Below, piece after piece: positions 36,266-49,719 of a stretch of DNA of 64,000 nucleotides. The stretch is from Anabas testudineus (lineage: Eukaryota > Chordata > Actinopteri > Anabantiformes > Anabantidae). The position numbers were made by a program, and so were the translations under genes. Where the stretch lies: assembly GCF_900324465.2 (NCBI RefSeq), contig NC_046617.1, forward strand, positions 12,523,223 to 12,587,222. The letters are read 5' to 3'. Position 1 is the stretch's first letter. Each line of letters opens with the position of its first letter. The notes under the pieces were generated by a model. That model was not told the origin of the DNA and did no database searches. It saw only the letters and a list, made by a program, of their open reading frames with translations.

Positions 36266-39200
36266 CTGCAGAAAGAAAGAGATCATTTGTCAAATGCACA
36301 CCGGGTGACAGTTGTACATATTTTTAAAGACAAATAAAAGGATAATGCATCATGGACAGGAGCCGTCAGCATTTAACACGTGACTAAGATACAAAAAGCT
36401 CTAACTTGTTTGTTAAGTTGGATCCTTCATGTTTGAGCAAGCAGCCTAGGTCACTCTGTACCTCTGGCAATCAGGAGCAAATGGTTTGAACAGCTCTAGG
36501 TGTGAAAAATGTACTTGAAGAGCATGAGTTTCTTACTGGTTAATTATTTACCAGAATTTCCATTAGCGTCTGGACACCGTCCAAATCAGCTTTGCCAAAA
36601 GCTCACTTTAGTCTTAATGTGAAGTTCACTGGAGTAAATATGAAGTATTTTTCCCTTTTCTGCTCGTTACAATTAAAATACTTAAGTAAAAACACAGAGT
36701 TAGAACAATTAAACTGTTCAAACTAATGCATATGCAATTACAGTTGTATCTCCTACATTATAAACACATCTAAAGGAAATTGAAAAAATAAATTCTGTCC
36801 TACACTGAGTTTATGGGAAGAGAAAAGTCTATCAGTCTTGTTCAGGTATTGATTTCAGCCCAGGATGATCCAGACAGATTTAGTTCTAACCATCTGACCA
36901 GATTAACTACGACTTTGGGTAAAGAGAATCAATTTTCTCTGGGGGTAAGAACCTCTTTTAATCATTGAGGCTTATCTCTTTAGTTTTGAGTTTTGGCAAA
37001 GTGTGTTGCCTTCCAGATGTGACCCAGAACAATGGCAGGGAAGCAGCATGCAGACAGAAGCCTTTTTGATAAGAGTCCTATGAAACGTATTTTAGAAAAC
37101 TACAATGCATTTGGTGCTAGTGTCCAACATCTTTCAGATTTTATCAATCAAAATGTATTTATTTATTTTTTTATATCTGTAATTGTTCACATAATCAGTA
37201 TCTGTATACTGCAAGTCCCATCAAAGTACGTCTCAGTTAATTAAGCAAAGCCTCAACCTCAGTGTGGTGCAGTTATTAAGCTATTTTTGTCATTATGAGG
37301 GTAAATTATTATCCTCCAGCCACCTGCAACAGCTTTCAATTCCAAAATCTTATCCTAAATGTCAATCATTAACCACACCACCTTCTCTTCAGAAGCGCAT
37401 TAAATACACCAAAGTCATGACTTTTTTTTTTTATCAAGTCAATGTTTCAATGCAGCAGAATGAGTTTTCATCAGATCAATATGTTGGTTTTGGCTACTGC
37501 ATGTCCTTCCTTGCAGGAAATCAGTTAGTTTAATGGAATCACTTTGAGACATACATCTTATGTTTATCTTAGTTTAAGATAAATGGCCCCTCATGAACTC
37601 ACACTTTACACATTTTCTGGTTTAATTGTGCACTTTAACAAACCCGTTTTACTGTAAATTGTGTCACTTATAGTTTTTTATGCAACAATGCCAAGTGCAC
37701 TCAGGAAACAAAGATGAAGTCAGATTAATGCTAATTCAAATGAGATTCTACACTACTTTAAATGTCATCAGAAGAGATCAGGAGGAAAACTGCTCAAAAA
37801 AATCACAGTTGTTTTTATTTCTATCTACAAAAATATTTATGAACTAAAGCTACACTTTAATGACGTTAGGAAAAAAATCTGATTTTAAATTCACATAATC
37901 TCATGTATTGTTCAATTAGGATTTTCGTCTTCGGGTCAAATATGAGACTGTCATTTTGGAGCAAGTAGTGATGGCATTTGACAAATAAGTGAGACAGAAA
38001 TGCACAGAGAAAGAGCAGTTTACCAAGTCAACCTGCATTTAAATTGTAGGTGAATACTTGACTAAGCTTCTATATTCTGAGAGGCTTGAAAAGTACAAAA
38101 ATAGGTTGCCAGAATCAGGTGTGTAACAGAGGTCATTCGGGACCTCTCCACTCTTCACCACATGAATCCCAAATTCGACCAATAAAAATGACAGCGCTGT
38201 TAACATTTTACTAATGAATACACATGCAAATGCTGGTGTCTATCTTAATGGCACAACAAAATGAGCTTAAGATATTATTTATCATAAGATATTTCTGATG
38301 TTACAGCTATTAGAAGATATTCTAGTAGTAACACTAGTAGTAGTAATTAGTATTCTGTATATTATTATTGTTATTCATCAGCATTTTTAATACTTTGTAA
38401 AAGTAGTATTTTCCCCGAAAGTCTTATATGAGCTAGTACTGAACTGAAATATACCATCAAAATGTAAAAAAAATTTTCAAATCCATAAGACGCATGCATA
38501 TTTTTAATGTTCAACTTACTTGCAAAATCAAAATTAAGGCAGGTGTGACATGCGACCATCAGTTCTGGTTCATCAGGCTTTTTGTGCTGCAACAGTGGAA
38601 ATAACCTCCAAGTTCAACTGGTTGCAGACATTTGGGGGCCGGTCTGGTCCTGAAGCGAGTGTTATTTTGTTCTGACACAACAGAAACCACTTCCTTCTAA
38701 AACCTTACTGGGCATCCTGGAATATATTAAAAGTCCTTAAGACAAAAAAAAAAATCCTCTAACTGTTTGCTCCAGATAATGAAGGAGAACCTGTGTGTTG
38801 TTTTTTTAAAGTTGCATAACATCATAAAAGGCATAATATAAAAGTTAATATAAGTTATGCAACCATGTATTAGAGTAATTTATGTTGTCAGCGCAAGGAC
38901 AAAGAACTCACAGTTTCACATCTGAACATATTAACTTTTAAAACACGTTTATTGCAACCATAAACGCAATCAAAGCTGTTAGAGGGAGGTCAACATTACA
39001 AAAACCACATTGCTGTGTTTAAAAATAGAGCATGTGCATACTCTCTTCTGAATCCTTATTCAACGTGTGTTGGTTTTTCAATAGGATGTGTGAAGATAAA
39101 GATAAGAGACATTCCTCTTGAGTGACAACCTTGAAAAAGAGCACTTCATCAGTTTATCATTTACAAGCAGTAATGAGTGAGTAGTGTAATGATTAAGTGA

Positions 39201-41056
39201 AACACAGAATGAAATCACCATTACCACCTTTATCAAAGTACATAAACTATAGAGGGTGAAGGCACAGGGCAGCTTATTGATCTTCATGTGAGCAAATGTA
39301 TTGGAAATTAAAATAGATTAAAGTGAATAAGACTTAACATTTTGCTTGCAATATCTGCATCAAGTCTGTGATTCTTCTTTTGTGATGCTTTTCCAGGCTT
39401 TCACTGCAGCCTCTTTTAGTTGTTTGTTTTGGGTGGTTACTCCCTACAGTCTCCTCTTTAGTGAGTAAAACACTCTATAGGGTTTAAGTCTGAAGACTGA
39501 CATCACTTTGGTAAAATCTCATCAGTCTATAAAACTGTGTCCCTGAATGTTTGAAGCTCATTTCTGTACTTTGTGTCCAGCCTGGCCTTCCTGTTCTTCT
39601 TACTAATGAGTGGTTTGCATCATCTGCTGTAGCTTTCGTACTTTTGTTCATTAAGTCTTTTGTGAACAGTAGATTGTGATACTTTCACTCTTGCCCTCTG
39701 GAGGTTGGTGCTGAAGTCACTAACAGGAGGATCTTTATTTACAGCTCTCCCAAAGTTTCTGTGGTCAACTGCTGTTGTCTTCCTTAGTCTACCTACTTTT
39801 AGAGAGGAGTGTCCAGTGTCTGTCCAGACTCATATTTTAATTAGTTCATCTATGATGTGAATGTGCCAGATTTCCTCCAGGTGTTCCTGACATATCACAT
39901 TTACAAAAATGGGATGCACATGACAACACGGTGGATTTGTCTTTTGACCTTTGCCCACAAAAGTTAAAATAATTCATCAAAGTGTTCCTGAATGGCATGG
40001 ACAGACACATAAGTACAGACAGAACAGACAATCTGAAAACATGATGGCTTCAGCTGTGATTATCACCAGCATGGAGCCACAAACAATTCCCTTTTCTTCA
40101 TAATAGCAGATGTGCATTCATTTGAAGACACAAGTTAACAAATTTAGATAGACTGGATATTAGATTTGTATTTGAATCTATGTACCAGACAAAAAGGTAA
40201 GGCAAGATTTGTAGCATCTTCTTAATAAAACCTGAAGCAGAAAAGATGCTGAGTATACAAGGCTCTTCTGTTACATAGCATAGCCTCATTGAGATCAGCT
40301 GGGTGGACATAATAAAAAAGAACCATCACCACAAACTACATCTTCCTAATTGATCAGATATTTAAATCAATATCTCTTCAAAATAGCTTGAACAACAGAT
40401 GAATACAGACATACATATTGTGGCAGTGCAATTAAGCTTGTGATATTTTAATAAATATTACGGAACTTTATAACCTTGTAAGTGAAACCTTCAATGCAAA
40501 TGGCAAAAACAACCAATAAGATTTGAATTCAGCTGTAAAAACAAAGTGTTAATCACCATTCTCCCAGGGGACACGCAAGTCTTTGTCCTGCCTTCACGAC
40601 TGGGCGTCCTGGCTCTTTCGGGTAAACACATTTCTATTATTGACTGCTTCAGCTCAGTCTATGACAGTCACAGTCCCATTGTAATGCAGAGTAGCATCTC
40701 CAGCCATAACAAGAAAGACCAGCTGGGGATGCCTGAATCTGCAAACAGGTAAACAGACAGTAGGAATAATTGCACTTATGTTCTGACTGTTTACATAAGA
40801 TCACAAAGGTTCGTGAACAATCAATGTAATTAATCACACAAATGTGTTCTCCCACACTATTGTGAGTAAGTCGTGTTTTCTCATGTTTTCTCTATGTGCC
40901 TGTGTGCGAATATGTGGTTATTTGTCGGAGACAGGCCTATTTAAGTGTCCTGTCATACTAAAATGTAAAGAAAGAGGAGAAGACAGGGACGGTGACAGAA
41001 GCTGTCAGTCAAAGTTCAGTCATACGTGGAGTAACTAATGGTCTGATTTCCTGCAG
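36266..41056. other. Intergenic between divergent kcnj16 and the Cys-loop gene
   Basis: About 4.8 kb of AT-rich DNA that must hold the kcnj16 upstream exon(s) and both promoters. I could not place these. The one clear feature is a degraded Tc1-like relic near 39.4-39.8 kb. No further coding exon was recognised. Confidence 0.55.
39360..39810 (-). mobile_element. Degraded Tc1-like transposase relic
   Basis: Reading the minus strand downward from about 39800 gives a Tc1-type transposase series: GRLRKTTAVDHRNFGRAV, then SQSTVHKRL, then KPLISKKNRKARL, then TFRDTVL followed by a stop and TDE. These correspond in order to the HTH linker, the second HTH and the start of the DDE domain. At least three in-frame stops interrupt it. 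No inverted repeats were found, so it is an old dead copy. It differs from the other two Tc1 copies in the window. The borders are approximate. Confidence 0.7.
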
Positions 41057-41058
41057 TG

Positions 41059-43592
41059 ATGCTGTCGAGTGTGCCGAGGGCTTTCTTCTTCCTGAGTGCA
41101 CTAACAGTAGGTAAGTGTAACACATCTCTCTAAATGTTGTTTCAATATGTAGATGATTGGGTAAATCGTTTTTTAAAAATATTCAAATTTTATTTCATTA
41201 CGGTGTGTGTTTGAAATTATTATTTCACATTTGTGTTCAACTGAAGGAACCCTGTGTGATACCAACTGCACAAGTCGCAGATGTCTGGCTGAAATGTTGA
41301 AAAGTTATAACCTCACATCTCAACCACAGTATGAAAATTGCACCCAATCAATATATGTGCCCCTCATTGAGTACCAAACCCTGTCAATTGTAAGTACTGT
41401 TGTATAAATTATAGTAGAATGTACTGAGAATTACTTCTAGTCTCTCCCTTTATTTATCTTGTAACGTCTTATTAATTATTAATATCATTGTGTAATTACA
41501 ACTTATTATTTGAAATGTATGCAAAATGTAATTTATTCTATTCATCTTAAGAATATTCATATTGTATTTTTTTCATTTTCTTTATTTTACAGGACACAAA
41601 GAGTCTCCATCTAAATAGTCGCCTGCAAGCCAAACTTGTGAGTTTAAACATAAGTTGAAATGAACAAAAACAAAGAGTATGTTTCGGTCACAGTTCATCT
41701 CATTTGGATGTCAAACCACAGGTGTGGAAAGATCCAGGTCTCAGCTGGAACACATCACTTTATCAGTTTTACGAAGTGGTACTGCCAGTACAAAGTGTCT
41801 GGACCCCAAGCATCCAAGTAACTAATGGGTGAGTTGGTCATAGAATGAGAGCACACAACTACAGACACAGGTTCAATTTATGAATTTCTTACATTTATGT
41901 TGTCTGTTACATATGTAGACTAGAAACTACCTTAGAGGACACCTCTTCTGACCTGCTGGTATACAGCAATGGCACCGTAGTGCACAGCGTGATCATAAAT
42001 ACAGAGGTGAATTGTGAAGTCAACCTGTTCAACTATCCCTTTGGTTCTGATGCGTGTCCTGTCGCTATTCAAAGCTGGTCTCTTGATGGTAAGCTCAGGT
42101 CTTCACTTGGTAGCATTGTAATATTGTAGTAAAAGTTTAAACTGGGTGTCCATTTCCTGATTTGGTCATTTTATTCATTTTACATTTGCATTCTGTTCTT
42201 CTCACATTCTCAGGTATCCCTATTGAAAATAATTTTTACCATGTTTTGAATTTTAAATGTTAAAAATATCTCTTACTGGACAGCATTTTCATTCTTTTTG
42301 TTATTTTTTTCAAAAAATTGTCAATTGTTATCAAAACAGCAGTAATCTAAGATTGTCACTTAGAGAAAAACAAATCAAATTTATACTAATTAATAGTAAA
42401 ATAATTGTGTTTTGATAATTCCATATTTAAAAAAAAAAAACTTTCATATCATTCAGGATGTGGTACAGAGCTGGAATTTGGTGACATGAGGGTGCTAGAT
42501 GGTTCACATGGAGATTGGCAAACTTTGTCAGCACATCTGCTGCAGATAGACAATCACAATTACCTTTTGGTAAGCTCATAAACATGAGGATTATTATATT
42601 TGTATTTAATATAGGGAATAAATTTAAGTAAATCAATAGGTTGTTATAGAAATGTCATCATGCAACTATTTAAGTAACTGAATCAATCAAATCATTACTA
42701 ATTAAATATTCTTGAAAAAAATGGTGAAAGAAAAAAAAAAGAACAAATCCTCTTTACTTTCATGTCCCCCAGGTGCATCTGGAAATGAAACCTAACAATC
42801 CCTTCATTACATTAATGCTGCCCAGTATTCTTATCATCTTGGCTGATGTGGTCAGCTTCGCCCTGCCACTGGGAGGTGGCGAACGCAATGGCTTCAAGGT
42901 CACTCTGGTTCTCAGCTTCACCATGTTCCTCAGCATCCTCAACGATCAGCTCCCTGGAGACAGCGAGTGCAGTCCTATCATCAGTCAGTGAGCTTGTGGG
43001 CATGTCCCGAACACAAAGAACACAAGAAAATGATAATAATATAATAGAGGCACAATAGTTTGAGTCACGTATCATCTGTCTGTGCTGCAGGAGTCCACTT
43101 CTGTGTTTGTCTGGTCCTCTTGGTGTTGAGCATGCTGGTGTCTTTGGTGCTCACAAGAGTGGCTAAAGATGGCAGGTTCATTTTCTACTTCTGTTGTAAA
43201 GGGCCAGTCCAAAGAAAAACAGGAAACAGGGAAGATGATGAAGGTGAGGAAGTTATTCTAAAACAATCATGAGTTGAGCTTAAAAGTATGAGAGTGTTGC
43301 ACACTGACTTTAAACACCTGTTCTCTTTGTTAATTCAATGCAAGGTGACATCAGCGTTGTTCAGCTGAAAGGCTCCGAGGAGGACAGCCGAATGCTCAGA
43401 AAGGTGGTCAACTTCCTGGAAGCTTTAAGTGCAAAGGAACAGGAAAGTGAGCGATATGAGAATATTGCCAACACCATAGACACAGTCTTTTTCTGGTTCT
43501 ATTTCGGTTTTGGTACTTTGTATTTCTGTGGAATGATGTATGTGATGGTCAGATATACATGTCAAATTAACCATTTGGATTTCTGGGACTGA
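41059..43592 (+). CDS. Cys-loop ligand-gated ion channel, HTR3/ZACN-like
   Basis: Nine coding exons: 41059-41110, 41247-41389, 41593-41637, 41722-41828, 41919-42088, 42457-42569, 42773-42983, 43091-43243 and 43345-43592. Frame is kept throughout, giving 413 residues. The 45-nt third exon is typical of HTR3 genes. Order of parts: signal peptide (1-18); a ligand-binding domain with WNTS, VWTP and a Cys-loop C148-C162 (canonical 13-residue spacing); M1 about 221-243; M2 about 250-270 after GERNGFKV; M3 about 283-305; an M3-M4 loop of about 75 residues; M4 about 380-403. The M2-flanking Glu suggests a cation pore. Serotonin loop-A residues (NE after the WVPD motif of 5-HT3A) are absent, the Cys-loop has PFG in place of PFD, and the N-terminus has extra cysteines. 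SVWTP, WNTS and ERxGFKVTL resemble the zinc-activated channel ZACN as much as HTR3, so the ligand is unknown. An acceptor-like TTTCCTGCAG ends 2 bases before the ATG, so a 5'-UTR exon is likely. Confidence 0.88.
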
Positions 43593-43884
43593 TGCAACTG
43601 ATTAACTGCAAGTTATTAACTATACTGTTAATTAAATGGCTAATTTGAAACACAACTATCTGATTAATTTGAATATTTAAAGATTGTTGCAAATCCATGT
43701 ATTTAACCTTAACTTTATAATTTTACATTGTAACATAATGTGTGGAGCTGATGATGCTCTTGTAATTCATCTTCAGATAATTGATGAAAACATTTGTTGG
43801 TTTGGTCTGTCAACTAGAAAAATGTATCTTCCAGTTCTGATTTTTCCAACTGAGTGACATTACATATGACACATAATGTGTGTT

Positions 43885-43890
43885 AATAAA
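43885..43890 (+). terminator. Poly(A) signal of the Cys-loop gene
   Basis: AATAAA about 290 bases after the stop codon, the best placed of the hexamers downstream. Confidence 0.5.
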
Positions 43891-43899
43891 ATAAGAATT

Positions 43900-44601
43900 A
43901 AACTGAGACATTTGATTAACTAGCAAAAACCAGTTTCTTTTGCATAAACAAATAAATGACTAAGCTGAAGCAATGAACACTGTCTCTCTGTTGCCATCTA
44001 GTGGTGGAATCATTCCATATAGCTTGAAATTTTCTCAAGCGCTTTCATATGTACCATAAAACCAAAGTTGCTGTCAATTAAAAAAAAACAAATTATGATT
44101 GAATTAAATTACAATGAACAGACTGTGAGAAACTGTGGTAATATCATTTGTGTAATATCCCAGGAGGGTTTTGGTATAAAATCACAAGCAAGCAGTGTGT
44201 ATTTCAAAAATGTCAAACTTTATGAATCTCATTCTTCCCTACAGTGTAATACATAACAATCTTGATTAAAACACAAAGCAATAGTTTAACTTTGATGTCC
44301 ATTACCATATATGATTAACAGACACAACGATTCTATGTACATTGTTTTATACGTATATTTCCACCCTTTCCACAACAGAATAAAGTATATTTATAGATAC
44401 TGAATGAGGTGCTGAGCTCAACTCAAGTATTTTTAATAATAGTGATAGTTTAATATAATTTTAGTAAATAGTGCAATTACCAAAACCCACACATCCACCC
44501 ACACACACACCCTCAGTAAGCTCCAGCCACCTAGATCAGGAATGAAGTAAACAGAAAACAGCCATCCCACTGCAGATGGGCATCACTCCTTCTCTTGAAT
44601 A
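43900..44601. other. Spacer between convergent Cys-loop gene and tvp23b
   Basis: AT-rich. It should contain the tvp23b 3' UTR, although no minus-strand AATAAA could be assigned with confidence. No other gene was seen. Confidence 0.5.
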
Positions 44602-46181
<1,580 letters not shown>

Positions 46182-46367
46182 TCTGATTGAGAGTCAGGAT
46201 GTGTTTCCTGGTGACGTGGTTGTAAACAAACAGTGTGCTAAGGACCTCAGGCAGGTGTGGCTTTAAACCTGCCTGACTTAAATGTAATTTAGTTATTTAT
46301 TTAAGGCATAATGAAGAGATTATTAATAATAATAACAATACTCAGTGGCACAATAAATCATTCACTT

Positions 46368-46647
46368 TTTATTCAGCTCATTGTATTGTTTGCCTTCATT
46401 TGAGAGTACAGCGCCTGAATCTTAAAGTATACAAGATCAACCACACAGTGAACAGCTGACTTCTGAAAACAATATTTTGAATATATACACAATGTCAAAC
46501 AGGCTATAACCTGGTGATAATATTCATCAGTGCATATCTACTACACAAATAAACAAAAATTACTTTGTTGTAGTAAAAAAATGTCATCAAAACAAAGTGC
46601 AAATTATACAAAATAGCATTATGATATCATGTACACATTCTTCAGCA
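46368..46647 (-). other. otop2: otop2 3' UTR with poly(A) signal
   Basis: The minus-strand AATAAA (TTTATT at 46368-46373) lies about 275 bases after the otop2 stop. The tvp23b start codon is only about 190 bases further on. Confidence 0.5.
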
Positions 46648-49137
46648 TTATGAGGTCAGGAAAACCTCAAACAGACTGGCAACTGAATGCATGCGGTAAA
46701 AGATGCCAAATGGAAGTCCAATATTAACAACTGTTGCCCACATGCTGAAACTGTAGAAATTCATTTCAGTGTCATTGTCAAACTGGGGACGCGCACCAAA
46801 CGCCGGCATGATCCACAACTGTCAAAGAAAGAAACAAGAACAGGTTGAGTATTGTGAAATTTCAAACAGTAACTCTGAGGGAGCCAGGGAGAATGGTACT
46901 CACTATGATGTTGCCCATCAGTAGAAACACGCAGACCTCTTTCAAGATCCATCTCCTCCACAGTTTGGCTCCGTTCACAGCTGTGTGGCCATGTGCAGTG
47001 CTTATCGGGTCAGGCTTTGAGGTCATGCCTGATTCTTCGAGGTTGCTCGGCTCCTTGCTTGTCTGCAAGTATGGATTTGCAATCACAGTGGCTGGGTGAG
47101 CCTCATGGAAGGGCTCCCGATGCAAACCTTCAATTATGAAAATGTTCTGCAGGCCGAGCTGGATCAGTATCAGGACAGCCCAGGCCAGGTTAAGGCTGTT
47201 TAGGTAGCCTTTGACTCCTGTTGCAACTGTGGCTACAGTGGTGAAGTAGCTGAGGACAAATTGGCCCATTGAGGCTCCCACCAGCAGTGCCACATCCAGG
47301 CTGCGCGTGGGGTTTTTCTCTGAGACATGATCCCTTCGGTCCACCTTGTAGATGACACAGCCGATCACAGTAGAGACAGCCATGAGGGTCACTATGACTA
47401 TATTCATAACATAGTGCATCATCACTGCTTTGTTTTTCCTGGCCTGATCATGACCGCCTATGATTTCCGTCTCATACACGACGAAGGTTGCCAGACCTGC
47501 CACCACTAAGAGAATACCCAACACAGGGCCAAGAAATACATCCTTGAGGCGTAATTTAATTTTGTGGTGAGTTTGTACATCTGCTACTCGACCCACATTT
47601 TTCCACATGACATAGGCCATGGCGGAGGCAAAGAGACTGTACTCAATATTGAAGGGGTACAGGTAGTAGTAGGCTTGCTTGAAGATACTGCAGGACGTGT
47701 GGCTGCACTTGCACTTATCTCCGTAACCCGCTGTAAGAGTAGAGACAAAGGATATTTGGTCATGTTGTTGTATTTTACTGATTTATATTTCAGCTTTGAT
47801 TACTTTATCTGCTTTAATTACCTTTATACATGTACATGCTTCGTCCTTTGAGCTCAGTGGTGTTTAGATTGTCAGGAATGGTTGTTTGGTGAAGGGACTC
47901 CTCCGTGACCACATGCATCCACAAAACTAAATTAGTAGAGAGGGTGAGCATCAGACCACAGCTAAATAAAAGACAAGAGAGAAACAAGAAAAAGCATACT
48001 GTCAGAACCTCTTCATTCCTAAACAGAACACATTTGACTTTTTTTTTTTGACAATTAAAAAAACATTTTAAACGTGTTTTCTTTTACTATTTTCCCACAC
48101 TTTATCAACCAAATGATGAATCCATTTATCAAGAAAATAATTATCAGATAAATCAATATTACAGCTAATAGTTGTTTTAGCTCTATTGTAGGATACTCTG
48201 CACCATTTCATAGTATGTTGTTTTTGGTGATCATAGTAGGATTTTGGCAGTGAAGCAATATCATTCATGTAGTAACTATGCCAGTATAAATATTTCTGTT
48301 GTTCAGGTTACAAACAATTTCCTGTTCAGCAATAGAGGGAATGTAAAATAATTAATAACTTACCGTGTAAAGTTCTGTTGTAGCTGCATGCAGTCCTTGG
48401 CATGAAAGCACAAAAAGTATGTCTGCAAAATATAAAATTACACAAAAATTAACCTGTAGTCATTTTTTTTTTTTTTTTTTGACTAGAATGTATTTGGTGG
48501 AATTTCTACCTGCAAAATTATAAAAACAAGTTGCACGACAGGGAAAGCAACTTTAACAGCAGAATCGCAGTGGAGGTAGCCTGCATAGCTGACGATCTTG
48601 AAGACGTCCATGATAATACTGAGCAGGCCAAACAGCACAAGTCCTCCTGAAGACAAAAAAACAAGTAGAACAAAGGAACGTTTTTGTACAGGCCATTCGA
48701 AATGACTCTTTATATTGAAAAAATAATGAAATCTGAATCCTAATCCTGAAATGAAAGCTTTACTTACCTCTGAGCCATATCGGTCCAGCATGACCGTCCT
48801 TGTAAACGACAGCATTTAATTTCTTGGTTGTGTAGATCATATAATACACCATCCAGGTGGAGGTGAGGAGGAGGAGGAAGATTAGATAAGCCTGCAGGTC
48901 AGACGTGCTGATGCTTACAGTGTTTTGAACACTGGCACTGACCAAGGCACAGCCCAGGATCAAAATGTTCACAGAGATGATCCCAGACAACATCCAGCCC
49001 CAGTTTCGCTCCTGCTGCGCCACAACCCCACTGAATGAGATGCTCTTGCTGTGTTCATGCGTGCTCCCTGCTTGACCCAATGTGTTGAGCGTGTTGGACG
49101 GGTGGGCCTCTTCCATCTTCCCGTCATTGGATGTCAT
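46648..49137 (-). CDS. otop2: Otopetrin 2 proton channel
   Basis: Six coding exons on the minus strand: 49137-48768, 48646-48510, 48422-48364, 47961-47822, 47730-46904 and 46818-46648, in frame throughout, 567 residues (human OTOP2 about 562). Otopetrins form dimeric proton-selective channels with 12 membrane helices in two six-helix halves. Key matches to OTOP2 are DGHAGPIWLRGGLVLFG, IIMDVFK, YPFNIEYSLFASAM, VMWKNVGR, GPVLGILLVV, NPTRSLDVALL and the C-terminal LWIMPAFGARP, NIGLPFGIFYRMHSV and SLFEV. OTOP2 rather than OTOP1/3 is chosen by sequence and by its head-to-head place beside ush1g, as I recall for mammals. The start is uncertain: an upstream in-frame ATG at 49203 would add 22 Cys-rich residues, while a weak acceptor (ATGCAG) ends just before the chosen ATG. 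Confidence 0.95.
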
Positions 49138-49658
49138 CCTGCATGGTGCGCAACAACTGCCATCAGTCGCACAATTGCATGGAAAACAAGTGTTCAAACA
49201 CATGATTCCTCCCTCTGAGATCTATTCACTAATGAGTTGCTAGTCGTGTATCTGACTCTAAATAGGGACTACAAGATGACTGGTTTAACTGCTACACCTG
49301 CTTTTTGGCTCCTTTTAAAGGCGTATCCTGTCTCAAGTGAAACTCTACCACTGATTGGCACCCTTGACATTTTGCTGGTGCTAAACAAAAGAACATTTTG
49401 AAATAATGCCCTCCTCTTGGCTCCTCTCCAACAAGGCTGTGTTGCAGAACTATCTACTGTGACATTTATGTGAATTAACTGTGCTGCTTCCTTCGAAAAG
49501 TCACGTACACGTTTGCTCTCCATCTCTAATGAAATGCTGCTGTATAATCATGAAAAAATGCCTTTCATTCATTACTGTAATCAAGCACTAAAGACAATAT
49601 GACAAAACAGTGCCATTCTAGAAATGAACACTGTGTTTCAGAACACCTGTAAGCTTAC

Positions 49659-49708
49659 CTGATGCAGTCTGGTCCTGTGAATGAGTCTGAACCGTCATGG
49701 CTTTTATA
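49659..49708 (-). promoter_or_regulatory. otop2: Candidate otop2 TATA promoter and noncoding first exon
   Basis: On the minus strand TATAAA lies at 49708-49703. A strong splice donor, CAG/GTAAGC, follows with the exon end at 49659. A start about 30 bases after the TATA box would make a noncoding first exon of about 20 bases, spliced to the coding part near 49138. This is inferred from motifs alone. Confidence 0.4.
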
Positions 49709-49719
49709 TGCCTCCAGAA

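Noticed and set aside
41059-43592. Calling the Cys-loop gene a nicotinic acetylcholine receptor or GABA/glycine receptor
   Set aside because: There is no vicinal Cys pair in loop C, as nicotinic alpha subunits have, and no PAR motif before M2, as anion channels have. GER before M2 and the 45-nt exon fit HTR3/ZACN.
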